From: an uncultured Bacteroidia bacterium
GTDB lineage: Bacteria > Bacteroidota > Bacteroidia > Bacteroidales > Prolixibacteraceae
Assembly: GCA_903881215.1 (NCBI GenBank)
Contig: CAIRSO010000879.1
Location: forward strand, 1-35,735
Direction of reading: 5' to 3'
DNA: 35,735 nt
This document shows, piece after piece, positions 7,535-16,090 of the stretch. The position numbers and the translations under genes were made by a program. The first letter of the stretch is position 1. Each line of letters opens with the position of its first letter. The notes beneath the pieces are model-generated. The model did no database searches. It was not told the DNA's origin and was given only the letters and a program-made list of their open reading frames with translations.

Positions 7535-9462
7535 TTTGAAATATTTAATTTGTATTTTTCCATAATTGGTTTTCCCACTTCTATTCCATCAATGTTAAAA
7601 AGAAAATTGGCCGGTAGTGGTGCCGGATTGTAATAATCCAATCGCTTTTTGTTCGCAACATCAGCTTTGACTCCCAGCCATCCTGCTTGCGTATTCACTG
7701 AAAGGTCTACAGTTCCGTTTTTCTCCTCTATCTTAACAGGTGCGCTCAGTACTTTTTCCCTGAATTTTGAAAAATCGGCATCACTTTTAATTCCCTCCTC
7801 CACCTTCCACCACATGGCTATCTGGGCTTTTCCATTTTCGGGATGCCGGAGCGTGAGTCGCAGGGCTTCCTTGTTTTTCAAACTGAAATTCTCTCTGTGC
7901 GACTCATATTTGAATCCGTCATTAAAAAGCGATGCCTTTACGCCCTTATCGGCATTGTCCCACAGTACCCTGAAAGCCAAAGCCACATCTTCGAAGCGGG
8001 CAAAAATGGTATTCGTACCATCAAGAGTCACACTGCTGCCGACTTCAGGAACCTTTGACTTCTTGGTTCCTATCCAGATCTCATCGAAAGCATTTGGCAA
8101 AATGATGGTTGAATTGAGGTATTTTTTGATGCAGTTGTGGTCTTTTTCGCCAAGAACCAGCATCACAAATTCCCCTTGGTTTTGGGCCGACTGCATAAAT
8201 GGCATCAGGTGCCGGGTCTTGCCCCATCCGCCATTCGGCGGATAATTGGCCGGCATCAGGTGTTTCATTTTATCACCCAACCCTTCACTTTGCCAGGTGC
8301 CGTAATGGTCGTCACGACCTTCCATCACGAAGGCGATATTGGGCATTTCAGGGTTTTTCGGACTGCTGAGATAGATGACGAAGGGCTTGTCGTCCGGACT
8401 GTAAGCCTGATTGGATGAGGCGATGGAAACCTTATCTCCGACAAAGTCGCAGGCATAGGCGTTTGCCAGACTGTCCCATCGCTGGACGATGAACCTGTTC
8501 TTGCGGTTCAGTAACTCTTTTTGTTGAGCGGTCAATCCTATTTTTTGAAGTTCATCCAGACAAAGCTGGTTAAAAAGCTGGTTGTTGTTATTAGCTCTGC
8601 CGAGGAGAGGATTCATATATTTCTCCTCCAGAAGGTCGCGGCTGAATACACGGTTGTAGTCGCGGCTGTGGGCGCCACCCAGGTATCCGCCTCGCTGGTT
8701 GTAATGAGAGCAAAGATCTGTCAGCAAAAAATTGAGTGCATCGGCAGCTTTTGCCTTGAGATCGGCATCCGTTGTAAAACGATGAAGCAAGAGGAGCGAC
8801 TCCAGATCGACACCGCAATAGGTTGGACTATCATATTCGCGATTTCCAAATTGGGCCACATGATTTAGCCAGATATCGAAACATTTGCGCCCTTCTTCCA
8901 CCACTGAAGGCTGTTTGTAGATCTGTCCCAGTAGAGAAAAATTCAGGATTTTCATCAGGTAGATGTTGGTATAACTGATGCGTACCGGTTGATTTCGTAC
9001 ACCCAGCAGGGCATAGGCGAAAATTTCATCCAGGGTTTTTTGGGCTTCCGGCGATAGCCGATCGTTGAAAAGTAATTTTATGGAAAGACCATACTGAACA
9101 CAAAACTGGACATTGTTGCCGTCGCCCATATCACCGCCTGTTTCATTCCAGCCCCAATAAATATTACCGTAGGATTTGGCTTGCGGATCAGTAATCACTC
9201 TTGTTTTCATCAGCTTCAAGGCCCATTCTATTTGCTGCGAATTGAGAAAACGCGCATCCAGAACATCCAGAATAAAAGCGAAACAATCTCTGACTCCTAT
9301 CTGTGGTGGCGTTTGCTGAAGTGCTTTCCACTGACGTTCCAGATTGGCAGTTCGGTCAGCAGGGTTTGGCATCACCGGAATTTTGGATGTATCAGACATT
9401 TGAGCTTGAACAGTAAAAATGCCAAGTATCTGGAGCAGGAGTATCAGAACAAAAGTTTTCAT
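7531..9462 (-). CDS. Secreted protein of unknown function, likely alpha/alpha-toroid plus beta-domain
   Basis: I do not recognise a characterised family. The 643-residue protein has a clear signal peptide (KTFVLILLLQILGIFTVQAQ). A helical N-terminal half (to about 300) is followed by a beta-rich C-terminal half, a layout like toroid-plus-sandwich polysaccharide lyases. Conspicuous motifs are NIYWGWNETGGDMGDGNNVQ (100-119), EYDSPTYCGVDL (199-210) and GGAHSRDYNRVF (252-263). The second motif recurs almost unchanged in the next gene upstream (EYNSPTYYGVTL), so the two are paralogs. The ATG overlaps that gene's stop as ATGA, and its own stop overlaps GH95 in the same way. Position inside a CAZyme operon suggests a carbohydrate-active enzyme; that is inference. 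Coding status is very secure, function is not. Confidence 0.9.
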   Translation of the reverse strand: MKTFVLILLLQILGIFTVQAQMSDTSKIPVMPNPADRTANLERQWKALQQTPPQIGVRDCFAFILDVLDARFLNSQQIEWALKLMKTRVITDPQAKSYGNIYWGWNETGGDMGDGNNVQFCVQYGLSIKLLFNDRLSPEAQKTLDEIFAYALLGVRNQPVRISYTNIYLMKILNFSLLGQIYKQPSVVEEGRKCFDIWLNHVAQFGNREYDSPTYCGVDLESLLLLHRFTTDADLKAKAADALNFLLTDLCSHYNQRGGYLGGAHSRDYNRVFSRDLLEEKYMNPLLGRANNNNQLFNQLCLDELQKIGLTAQQKELLNRKNRFIVQRWDSLANAYACDFVGDKVSIASSNQAYSPDDKPFVIYLSSPKNPEMPNIAFVMEGRDDHYGTWQSEGLGDKMKHLMPANYPPNGGWGKTRHLMPFMQSAQNQGEFVMLVLGEKDHNCIKKYLNSTIILPNAFDEIWIGTKKSKVPEVGSSVTLDGTNTIFARFEDVALAFRVLWDNADKGVKASLFNDGFKYESHRENFSLKNKEALRLTLRHPENGKAQIAMWWKVEEGIKSDADFSKFREKVLSAPVKIEEKNGTVDLSVNTQAGWLGVKADVANKKRLDYYNPAPLPANFLFNIDGIEVGKPIMEKYKLNISK

Positions 9463-11018
9463 TTTATGGGTGTTATTTCGAGTAATGGATCCTCGTTTTT
9501 CCAGGAGGAAGGAATTTGAAAGGTAATTTTCATCACGGCGGGATACTCTTCAGAAATGGCGCATTCCTCGTAAATGGTTGTCCGATCGGTTATTTTTAAG
9601 TAGCTTCTTTTCAGTTTGGATTGAATAAAAAGTTCCATGGCAGGGAACCTCCACATTATTTCGGTGAAGTTTTTTTCAGCAAGATCTTTTGCATATACAT
9701 ACACAGAGAAACGGGTGCTTTTCTCATCCGAACGGTAAATTTGCATGGTTGCATTGCTAACCCGAACGTTGATTGTTCCTTCACCTGGCACCAGCAGCCA
9801 CTCTATCACATTTCCGGAGCTGATCCAATGTATGGTGCCTGTTTTTATCTGGTTCCATGCTCTCCTGTTGCCCCACAGACCGCCCATCATCCAGTCCTCG
9901 TTGACGACTGCCGTGACATGCTTCAGGGTATCCCCGGCAATTTTGGAAGGAACAAGCCGATCGAGGAATCGAGGGGTGTCGAACTCTTTCAATTGTGGCA
10001 GCACATCTTTTGGAACAGAAAGTCCAAGGTGCATGATGGTAGAAATGTTGCTCAATTCTCCAAGTTTTTCCCCGGCACCTTTGGGTAAAGGAGCTAATAT
10101 CTCCTGATCAACTGCCAAAGCAATCCATATCGATGTGATGGCATAATATTTTTTCACATCCATACCATAAGCCCGGAAATAGGGTCCGACGAAATTTTTG
10201 AGCTTTGGGTTGTAGTTGGAGGCAATTTCGTGCCACATGGAACTTTCCAAAGTTGTTCCCATTTTTTTCAATTTCTCTGAGCCCAGCTCACGCCACAAAG
10301 CAATGGCAATCAAGGTTACACCGTAATAGGTAGGCGAATTGTACTCGCTGAAAGTCTGATGCCGCTGAAATAGTTGATAGATTTCAAGGGCCTTTTTTAA
10401 TCCGGATTTCTTTAGATCATCAATTTGAAATGCAGATCCCGCATAATCCATCAGGAAGGCACTCATGATAGAAATGTTGCTATAATCTGCTCCGACATCT
10501 CTTGTCCGGGCACCTTTGGCTGCACGTATCAACCCAATTTTTATATCAGTTAAAAGATCTGCAGGCAATATATCCTTGTAGCCTTCGTAGATCAGGATAA
10601 GATCACAGCCGATAAATTCCCTCCAGTTTTTGTCCAGCCGGTCGACGGAAACATTGGTTTTCCACATCCCAAAGTTTTCACTTTTTTCATTCGTATGCTG
10701 GTTCTTCAAAATCCATCTCAGAATTTCGATCGCGTTTTCCTTGTCGCCGGGTTTGTTTCTGAACAAAAGGGCCTGAGCAACTCTGGTAGCTCCCCTCAAT
10801 CCCGCATCGCCGGTTAAAAACTGTTTGACAGTTTTCCCGGCAGGAAATTCGGAAAATACAAATCCTTCAAATAGCGACTGCTGATACCCGTTTAGTCCCT
10901 GGTAGAAATATTTTCGGGCAACAATTTCATCATCGTCTGTGGGGATGGTTATTGCCTTACCAGAGCAAAACAAGCAGCAAAGAAGCAAGACAAATATGGA
11001 TGTTCCTATCTTTTTCAT
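9459..11018 (-). CDS. Secreted protein of unknown function, paralog of the adjacent downstream gene
   Basis: This protein of about 519 residues has no family I can name. The frame is open to an ATG at 11111, but that start would overlap the preceding gene by 80 bp and add a non-signal leader. The ATG at 11018 gives a proper signal peptide (MKKIGTSIFVLLLCCLF) and a 13-bp gap, so it is preferred. The helical body carries EYNSPTYYGVTL (215-226) and GPYFRAYGMDVKKYYA (268-283). These match EYDSPTYCGVDL and GGAHSRDYNRVF of the next protein, but the His of that second motif is Tyr or Phe here. A beta-rich C-terminal part follows (GGLWGNRRAWNQIKTGTIHW). Its stop overlaps the next start as ATGA. A role in glycan breakdown is inferred from the operon only. 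Confidence 0.88.
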   Translation of the reverse strand: MKKIGTSIFVLLLCCLFCSGKAITIPTDDDEIVARKYFYQGLNGYQQSLFEGFVFSEFPAGKTVKQFLTGDAGLRGATRVAQALLFRNKPGDKENAIEILRWILKNQHTNEKSENFGMWKTNVSVDRLDKNWREFIGCDLILIYEGYKDILPADLLTDIKIGLIRAAKGARTRDVGADYSNISIMSAFLMDYAGSAFQIDDLKKSGLKKALEIYQLFQRHQTFSEYNSPTYYGVTLIAIALWRELGSEKLKKMGTTLESSMWHEIASNYNPKLKNFVGPYFRAYGMDVKKYYAITSIWIALAVDQEILAPLPKGAGEKLGELSNISTIMHLGLSVPKDVLPQLKEFDTPRFLDRLVPSKIAGDTLKHVTAVVNEDWMMGGLWGNRRAWNQIKTGTIHWISSGNVIEWLLVPGEGTINVRVSNATMQIYRSDEKSTRFSVYVYAKDLAEKNFTEIMWRFPAMELFIQSKLKRSYLKITDRTTIYEECAISEEYPAVMKITFQIPSSWKNEDPLLEITPIK

Positions 11019-11031
11019 ACTCGGCTGAATG

Positions 11032-12765
11032 TTATTCGATGGTAAATTCAAACTCGCAGGGAGCATAATTGGTGAAATAAAGGCAGTCGGCCTGCAACTT
11101 AGGCAGGGCACCTCTTAACTGTGTCCATTTGTGCGTACAGATCCCCTGACCGATTTTTATCTCATCATTGCCTTTGCGGTAGATGGCATATTCGCCATTT
11201 TTTACCAGAAAAGCATTGTTGATCCCTTGTTTTTGGGTCACATTTGTGAGTGTGCCACCCATTCGAAATCCCAGCTCCAGGGTCACCGGTAAATTTTTTG
11301 GTCCGTCGACGGTAATTTTTACCCTTGCTTTTCCATTCTCTTCGGTTACCCGGATTTTTGTGTTCAGGTTTTGTACTTCAGACTGGACCCTTTCTGTCCT
11401 GGGCACTTTCCCCCAAGCCTCTCCCTCTGCAGGAATTTTTTCTTTTGGAAGCGGCTGGTAGTAAGGTCCGGTGATGCTGGAAGACAAGACATAACTCTCC
11501 CCTTCCTTTTCCATTTTCTGGCTCGTAAACTGCCCTTTGCCAAAAAAGGAAGCTGACAGACGAACAGCTTCGAGAGCGGCTTCCCCCTTAAAAAAAGTGA
11601 GGAAAGTAGTGTTGTTTGTAAGGATTGATAGGTCCACTTTGTCTTTCCTTATTCTGACGATATCGGAGTATTTAAAATACTGGTGGTAATTTGTCGGAAT
11701 AGGGATTCCTTCGGGTAGCTCTTTCAACAATGTAGCATCTTCCAGAAAATACGGCAACATATATTCCAGTTGAGCCGTCGGCACTGTATTTTCAATGTAT
11801 CTTACCATTCCGGCATAACGATCGTCTTTGTCGAGCAGTGCCATGTAGTTGTATGCCAGATAGTATCCATTCATATTACTTATCTGGTATTTGTCTTGCC
11901 TGTTGGATGATTCGGTGACGATTTCTCCGTTAGAATGCACGAAATAAAAAGATAGGTTCAGATTCTTGCGCACATCATCGTACAGGTTGGTGAGATTCAT
12001 TCTTTTCGCCATCTCGATAAGGCTTCTGTTGGTAATCGGCGTATATCCGGCAGTACTTCTTTCGTTGTACTGTCCGTCCGGATCGATGTCAATTTTTTCG
12101 GCCAGCCATTGTTCGACCCTGGCTTGATAAGCCGGATTGGGGAAAAAGCTTTGGAGCCAGGCCAGGGCACCGGATATGACCCAACGGTGATTTGGTGTAT
12201 GGACACCTCCTACAGAAAGCGCTTTTCCTGAGTTAAGCAAATACTGTTTCATTATAGCCGGAAAATCACCATAGTCCAGTTTGTTGTTCTTCAGCATGAT
12301 CGAATAAGCCAGTGCCAGCGGATAGATTGTGAATCCCAGGTCGGGAGTTGAGTGAAAATTGGTCGAGATCAGGTCGATGGTTCCATCTTCATGTTGCAGA
12401 TTGAGCAAACCGTTCGCTGCTAGAGTGAGACGCTGAAGAATTTCTTTCGATTTGTAATATTTTGACTCAGGCGAGACATAGCCACACATCAGATTTTGAA
12501 TGTAATGTGCAGTGCCTATCGGCGAAACCACACTATCTCCGTCAAATACAGCTCCCCAATACTGGTTTTCCTTTTCCATCCACTGGTTATTCATGGCGGA
12601 TGGAATGTTTTTGTCGTTGAGTTTTACCAATTCCGAGAGCAACTCCTTTTTGCTTTTTGTTGCCCCAAAGGCTGAAGCAGTGGACGTACAAAATAAGAAA
12701 ACCAGGACAAGGGTGAAGAGACCCATGGACATATTGGTGAGGAGACAGTGCTTTTGAATTTTCAT
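11032..12765 (-). CDS. Secreted protein of unknown function, lyase-like toroid architecture
   Basis: This 577-residue secreted protein is not assignable to a characterised family by eye. Residues 1-32 form a signal peptide (LFTLVLVFLFCTSTASA). About 40-340 is helical and repetitive, and 370-577 is beta-rich, again like toroid-plus-sandwich polysaccharide lyases. The most striking segments are GGVHTPNHRWVISGALAWL (186-204) and DGQYNERSTAGYTPITNRSL (230-249). They place Asn192, His193, Arg194, Tyr233, Glu235, Arg236, Tyr241 and Asn246 close together, and Asn/His/Tyr/Arg sets do the chemistry in toroid lyases. A lyase acting on Rha-GlcA or another uronic-acid linkage would fit the GH105 gene just upstream, but this is a guess. 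It lies 98 bp after GH105 and 13 bp before the next unknown gene. Confidence 0.88.
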   Translation of the reverse strand: MKIQKHCLLTNMSMGLFTLVLVFLFCTSTASAFGATKSKKELLSELVKLNDKNIPSAMNNQWMEKENQYWGAVFDGDSVVSPIGTAHYIQNLMCGYVSPESKYYKSKEILQRLTLAANGLLNLQHEDGTIDLISTNFHSTPDLGFTIYPLALAYSIMLKNNKLDYGDFPAIMKQYLLNSGKALSVGGVHTPNHRWVISGALAWLQSFFPNPAYQARVEQWLAEKIDIDPDGQYNERSTAGYTPITNRSLIEMAKRMNLTNLYDDVRKNLNLSFYFVHSNGEIVTESSNRQDKYQISNMNGYYLAYNYMALLDKDDRYAGMVRYIENTVPTAQLEYMLPYFLEDATLLKELPEGIPIPTNYHQYFKYSDIVRIRKDKVDLSILTNNTTFLTFFKGEAALEAVRLSASFFGKGQFTSQKMEKEGESYVLSSSITGPYYQPLPKEKIPAEGEAWGKVPRTERVQSEVQNLNTKIRVTEENGKARVKITVDGPKNLPVTLELGFRMGGTLTNVTQKQGINNAFLVKNGEYAIYRKGNDEIKIGQGICTHKWTQLRGALPKLQADCLYFTNYAPCEFEFTIE

Positions 12766-12863
12766 AACAGGACAAATTTTTTATGATGTGTGATAACTTT
12801 AAAACGGTACAAAATTTCTCCCCAACAGGGATTAAATGAGGACAGATAAACGATGAAACTTGA

Positions 12864-13997
12864 TTATCTCAACTTCTCAAATTCAAGATAGAACATGATG
12901 TATGCACCTATGGCATAATTGACACCTTCCTTAGTTTTTCTTCCGAAATAATAGGCACGATCGCCAATGCAAGTTCCCTCACAAACTTTGATTGGAATCA
13001 GGTATTTCCCATCTTGCTTGGTGGCATTTTGTTGCAATCCGGTATAGGCTTTTTGTATCACTGGCAGGAATGTTTTTTTACTCAGAACTTTTTTCTGAAT
13101 TCCGATGGTGATCCCATAAGCAAACATTGCGGTGCAGGAGCTTTCTACATAATTGGCCTGTTCATTTGGATATATTGGCAGTTGGTACCACATCCCTGTT
13201 TTTTTGTCCTGAAGGGCCGGCAGATTTTTGGTGATCTCCTTCAATTCTTTGGCAAAAACTTTGAAATAAGATGATTTTGATGGCACAGTATTCAACGCAT
13301 CAGCCAATGCCATTACTACCCAACCGTTGCCGCGCCCCCAAAATTCGATGCTTTTTCGCTCCGCTGTCATTTGTGCCCAGTTAAGCTGGCAGCAACGGTC
13401 TTTGTAATCGTCGTTGTCGTCATCGCAACCATGTACCCAGAGACCCCATTTTTTGTCGGCCAGCTTCTCTTTGTGGATCAGGTATTGTTTCAGCAACTCA
13501 TCGATGTATTTCTCATCTCCTGTGTATCGGTACATCTCCAAAAGAAACATGCTGATCATGTAAATGGTATCGTCCCACATTTCTACCGTTTCGGTTCGGT
13601 GCGATACACCGCCTGCCCTTGTTCGGGGCGTTGTCAGGTAGTCGGCATAAATCTTGTTGGCCTTTTCGATGTACCGCGGATCGCCGGTTATTTTTGCCAG
13701 GAAAGCCATGCCGTGCCCGGATGCCACTGCATTGGGATGCATGCCATTTGCGTCATTCATGGTAAGATCCATGGCTGTTTTGATGTAATCCAGGTATACC
13801 TTTTTCTCCGCTTCCGGTTTAGAATTGTACAGGTGAACCATGGAATTCAGCATGGTTGCTTGTCCCCAGTCCCATTTGTACTGGGTAGCCGGCATAAACA
13901 CTTCGCGGCCATAGACATCCAGCGAGTCGATGCGGGATTGGGCGTTCAGAATCCCGGAGAATAGAATTAGTCCTAAAATGGTGATCAGTTTTTTCAT
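12864..13997 (-). CDS. GH105 unsaturated uronyl (rhamnogalacturonyl) hydrolase, secreted
   Basis: This enzyme hydrates and releases the 4,5-unsaturated uronic acid left at the non-reducing end by a polysaccharide lyase. The 377-residue length fits GH105/GH88 proteins. A signal peptide ends near residue 20 (SGILNAQ). The (alpha/alpha)6 barrel carries ETVEMWDDTIYM (136-147), where D143 aligns with the catalytic Asp of Bacillus YteR, and FWGRGNGWVVMAL (219-231), also typical. An unusual Asp/Cys-rich stretch lies between them (HGCDDDNDDYKDRCC, 189-203). The gene starts 4 bp after the GH127 stop, so the two are surely co-transcribed. Its presence implies that a lyase works in the same pathway, most obviously the heparinase-like protein at 28050-30593. 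GH88 is the main alternative. Confidence 0.93.
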   Translation of the reverse strand: MKKLITILGLILFSGILNAQSRIDSLDVYGREVFMPATQYKWDWGQATMLNSMVHLYNSKPEAEKKVYLDYIKTAMDLTMNDANGMHPNAVASGHGMAFLAKITGDPRYIEKANKIYADYLTTPRTRAGGVSHRTETVEMWDDTIYMISMFLLEMYRYTGDEKYIDELLKQYLIHKEKLADKKWGLWVHGCDDDNDDYKDRCCQLNWAQMTAERKSIEFWGRGNGWVVMALADALNTVPSKSSYFKVFAKELKEITKNLPALQDKKTGMWYQLPIYPNEQANYVESSCTAMFAYGITIGIQKKVLSKKTFLPVIQKAYTGLQQNATKQDGKYLIPIKVCEGTCIGDRAYYFGRKTKEGVNYAIGAYIMFYLEFEKLR

Positions 13998-14001
13998 GAT
14001 T

Positions 14002-15957
14002 TTAGTAATTTGCCTTTATGTCATTAATTCTCGTTGGAAGCCAAACCTGCATTTGGTTACTTCCCCTGTTGCACCACGAATAGTAGGGGATAGCAGTAAT
14101 CTGACTAACAATTGTCCGGGCACTTAAGCCATCTGTACTAATTGTGAAAATCGGGACATCCGCTGTTAAAGCAACAACTTTTTCATCTACAACCGAATAA
14201 GGTTTTTCGACGATGGCGGCATTGCCTGGGAAAATAAAATCCAGGGCTTTCCCATTGTTATCAGCACCTTCAACACAATATACCAATGGTCCGCGTTGCA
14301 AGGCAACTCTTCCTTTGTCGGACTGAACTTCATTTCTGGCCACCACTCTTTTGGCTTCCATGCTCATGGAGTACTCTACTACATCACCCTTTTTCCATGT
14401 TCTGTCGAGGATAAAATATCCCTTTTCTTCGGTGGCGATAACCGGCTTGCCATTTACGGATAATTTTATGACAGACGGGGCTAAACTGGTGGCATCAAAA
14501 TTGTACAACCCTCCGGGAACTGCCGTTGCTGAACACCATCCCGGTTTGCGGATATGAAGTTTAAATATGCTGGTTTTCGAGGGGTTAACCAGAATCTTCA
14601 CTTGTCCATCAATGGGATAATTGGTCTCCATCTTCAGGGCTATTTCATTCTTGCCAAGGAGGATCTTCGTGTCACTTCCCACAAAAAGATTTACCCAGAT
14701 ACCGGTTTCATTTTTGGCATAAACATAATCGCCCAACGAAGATATCAAACGGGAAATATTGGAGGGACAGCAGGCACATCCAAACCATTCACTTCTTTTG
14801 TGATTTCCGGTTGAGGCCAAAGGATTGCCATAAAAGAACCGATCTCCACTGAGGCTTAATCCGCTGAGTGCGCCATTGTAAAGACTTCTTTCCAAAACAT
14901 CTGTGTATTTTGCATCACCGGTAAGGGTATTCATTCTTTGGTTCCAAAAAATCATACCGACAGAAGCGCAGGTTTCGCAGTAAGCCTGCTCGTTTGGCAA
15001 GTCATAGTCGATGGTGAAACCCTCATTTTTACCGGACGAACCGATGCCTCCGGTGATGTACATGTTCCGGTGTACCACATCTTCCCAAACCAGTTGCATG
15101 GCATTCATGTAGGCCGAATCATTTTTTGTGGCCCCTACATCAGCTGCGCCTGTATACAAATACATGGCCCGAACCGCATGTCCTGTAATCTGGGTCTGCT
15201 CTTTCAACGGTAGTTTATCCTGGTAATAATCCTGGGTTGCGGGATTACTGGAATAATAGCCATGGCCTCTTTGCTGTAAATACCAGTCGGCAAGGTCCAG
15301 GTATTTTTTATTCCCGGTATTTTTGTAAAGTTTTACCAGGGCGATCTCAATTTCCTCGTGACCAGATATCCAATGCCGGTTTTGAAGACGGAAGGTCGAA
15401 TCGATGTGATTGGCCACGCGAATGGCCACATCCAGGAACTTGCGCTTTCCCGTTGTGTTGTAATAAGCTATGGCGGCTTCGATCATGTGCCCTGCGCAAT
15501 AGTCTTCATGCTTGTCCATGTCGGACCATCTTTTCTGGTTTTTCTCGAGCGTAAAGTAGGTATTCAGATAGCCATCCGGCTGCTGGGCCGCAGCAATGAT
15601 ATCAATCCATTCGTCGGCTTTTTTCTCAAGTTCAGGATTCGGATTATTCTTCAGCGAATAGGCCATTGCCTCCATCGCTTTGTATACATCACTGTCGTCA
15701 AAAAATATCCCCTGATGTTTTTGACCGTCGTTTTTGGCCACATTGATGAAATTCTTAATTCGTGGAGTGGCCGTTTCTGTCTGATAAATACAGGCATTTA
15801 GCGTCTTTGTCGCCACCAGTGTCATTTTCGGTTTCCAAAAATTATCTGTGATATTCACTTTTGAAAAACTCACCGGCTCGAATTTGAGCATCGATGTCTG
15901 GGGAAAGGCAAGGAAGCCAGGCAATAGCATTAGGAGGCTAATGAAATTTTTTTTCAT
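14002..15957 (-). CDS. GH127 beta-L-arabinofuranosidase-like enzyme (DUF1680), secreted
   Basis: This retaining glycosidase uses a zinc-bound cysteine as nucleophile in characterised GH127 members. The 651-residue protein has a signal peptide (KNFISLLMLLPGFLAFPQ), an (alpha/alpha)6 barrel and beta-sandwich domains. The active-site set matches Bifidobacterium HypBA1. E312 is the probable acid/base, E328 and C330 lie in AYCETCASVGM, and C396/C397 lie in GCACCPSN, corresponding to E322, E338, C340, C417 and C418. Substrates in the family are mostly beta-L-arabinofuranosides, but some DUF1680 relatives act on other sugars of rhamnogalacturonan-II, such as aceric acid. It follows the Gfo/Idh gene by 133 bp and lies 4 bp before GH105. 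Family is firm; the exact sugar is not. Confidence 0.95.
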   Translation of the reverse strand: MKKNFISLLMLLPGFLAFPQTSMLKFEPVSFSKVNITDNFWKPKMTLVATKTLNACIYQTETATPRIKNFINVAKNDGQKHQGIFFDDSDVYKAMEAMAYSLKNNPNPELEKKADEWIDIIAAAQQPDGYLNTYFTLEKNQKRWSDMDKHEDYCAGHMIEAAIAYYNTTGKRKFLDVAIRVANHIDSTFRLQNRHWISGHEEIEIALVKLYKNTGNKKYLDLADWYLQQRGHGYYSSNPATQDYYQDKLPLKEQTQITGHAVRAMYLYTGAADVGATKNDSAYMNAMQLVWEDVVHRNMYITGGIGSSGKNEGFTIDYDLPNEQAYCETCASVGMIFWNQRMNTLTGDAKYTDVLERSLYNGALSGLSLSGDRFFYGNPLASTGNHKRSEWFGCACCPSNISRLISSLGDYVYAKNETGIWVNLFVGSDTKILLGKNEIALKMETNYPIDGQVKILVNPSKTSIFKLHIRKPGWCSATAVPGGLYNFDATSLAPSVIKLSVNGKPVIATEEKGYFILDRTWKKGDVVEYSMSMEAKRVVARNEVQSDKGRVALQRGPLVYCVEGADNNGKALDFIFPGNAAIVEKPYSVVDEKVVALTADVPIFTISTDGLSARTIVSQITAIPYYSWCNRGSNQMQVWLPTRINDIKANY

Positions 15958-16090
15958 AATATTTTCAAATTACACTTTATACAGGATATAACTGCGATAA
16001 TTATACACTTTTAACAAGATAGATTTGTTGCATTTTACCAGGAAGGACAGAAAGCTGATCAAGTTAACTGTCTCCTTTTGTTCTGAGCTA
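15958..16090 (-). other. 133-bp intergenic spacer before GH127, no clear signal
   Basis: This AT-rich gap separates the Gfo/Idh gene from GH127. On the minus strand it contains GTAATTTG close to the GH127 start, one base short of the TAnnTTTG -7 element, so an internal promoter is possible but unsupported. No convincing hairpin, repeat or small gene is seen. Confidence 0.4.

Noticed and set aside
11019-11111. Longer start for the second unknown protein (ATG at 11111)
   Set aside because: It would overlap the preceding gene by 80 bp and put a non-signal leader before a perfect signal peptide that starts at 11018.
15958-15990. Internal promoter before GH127
   Set aside because: TAATTTG is one base short of the -7 consensus and no convincing -33 element was found.
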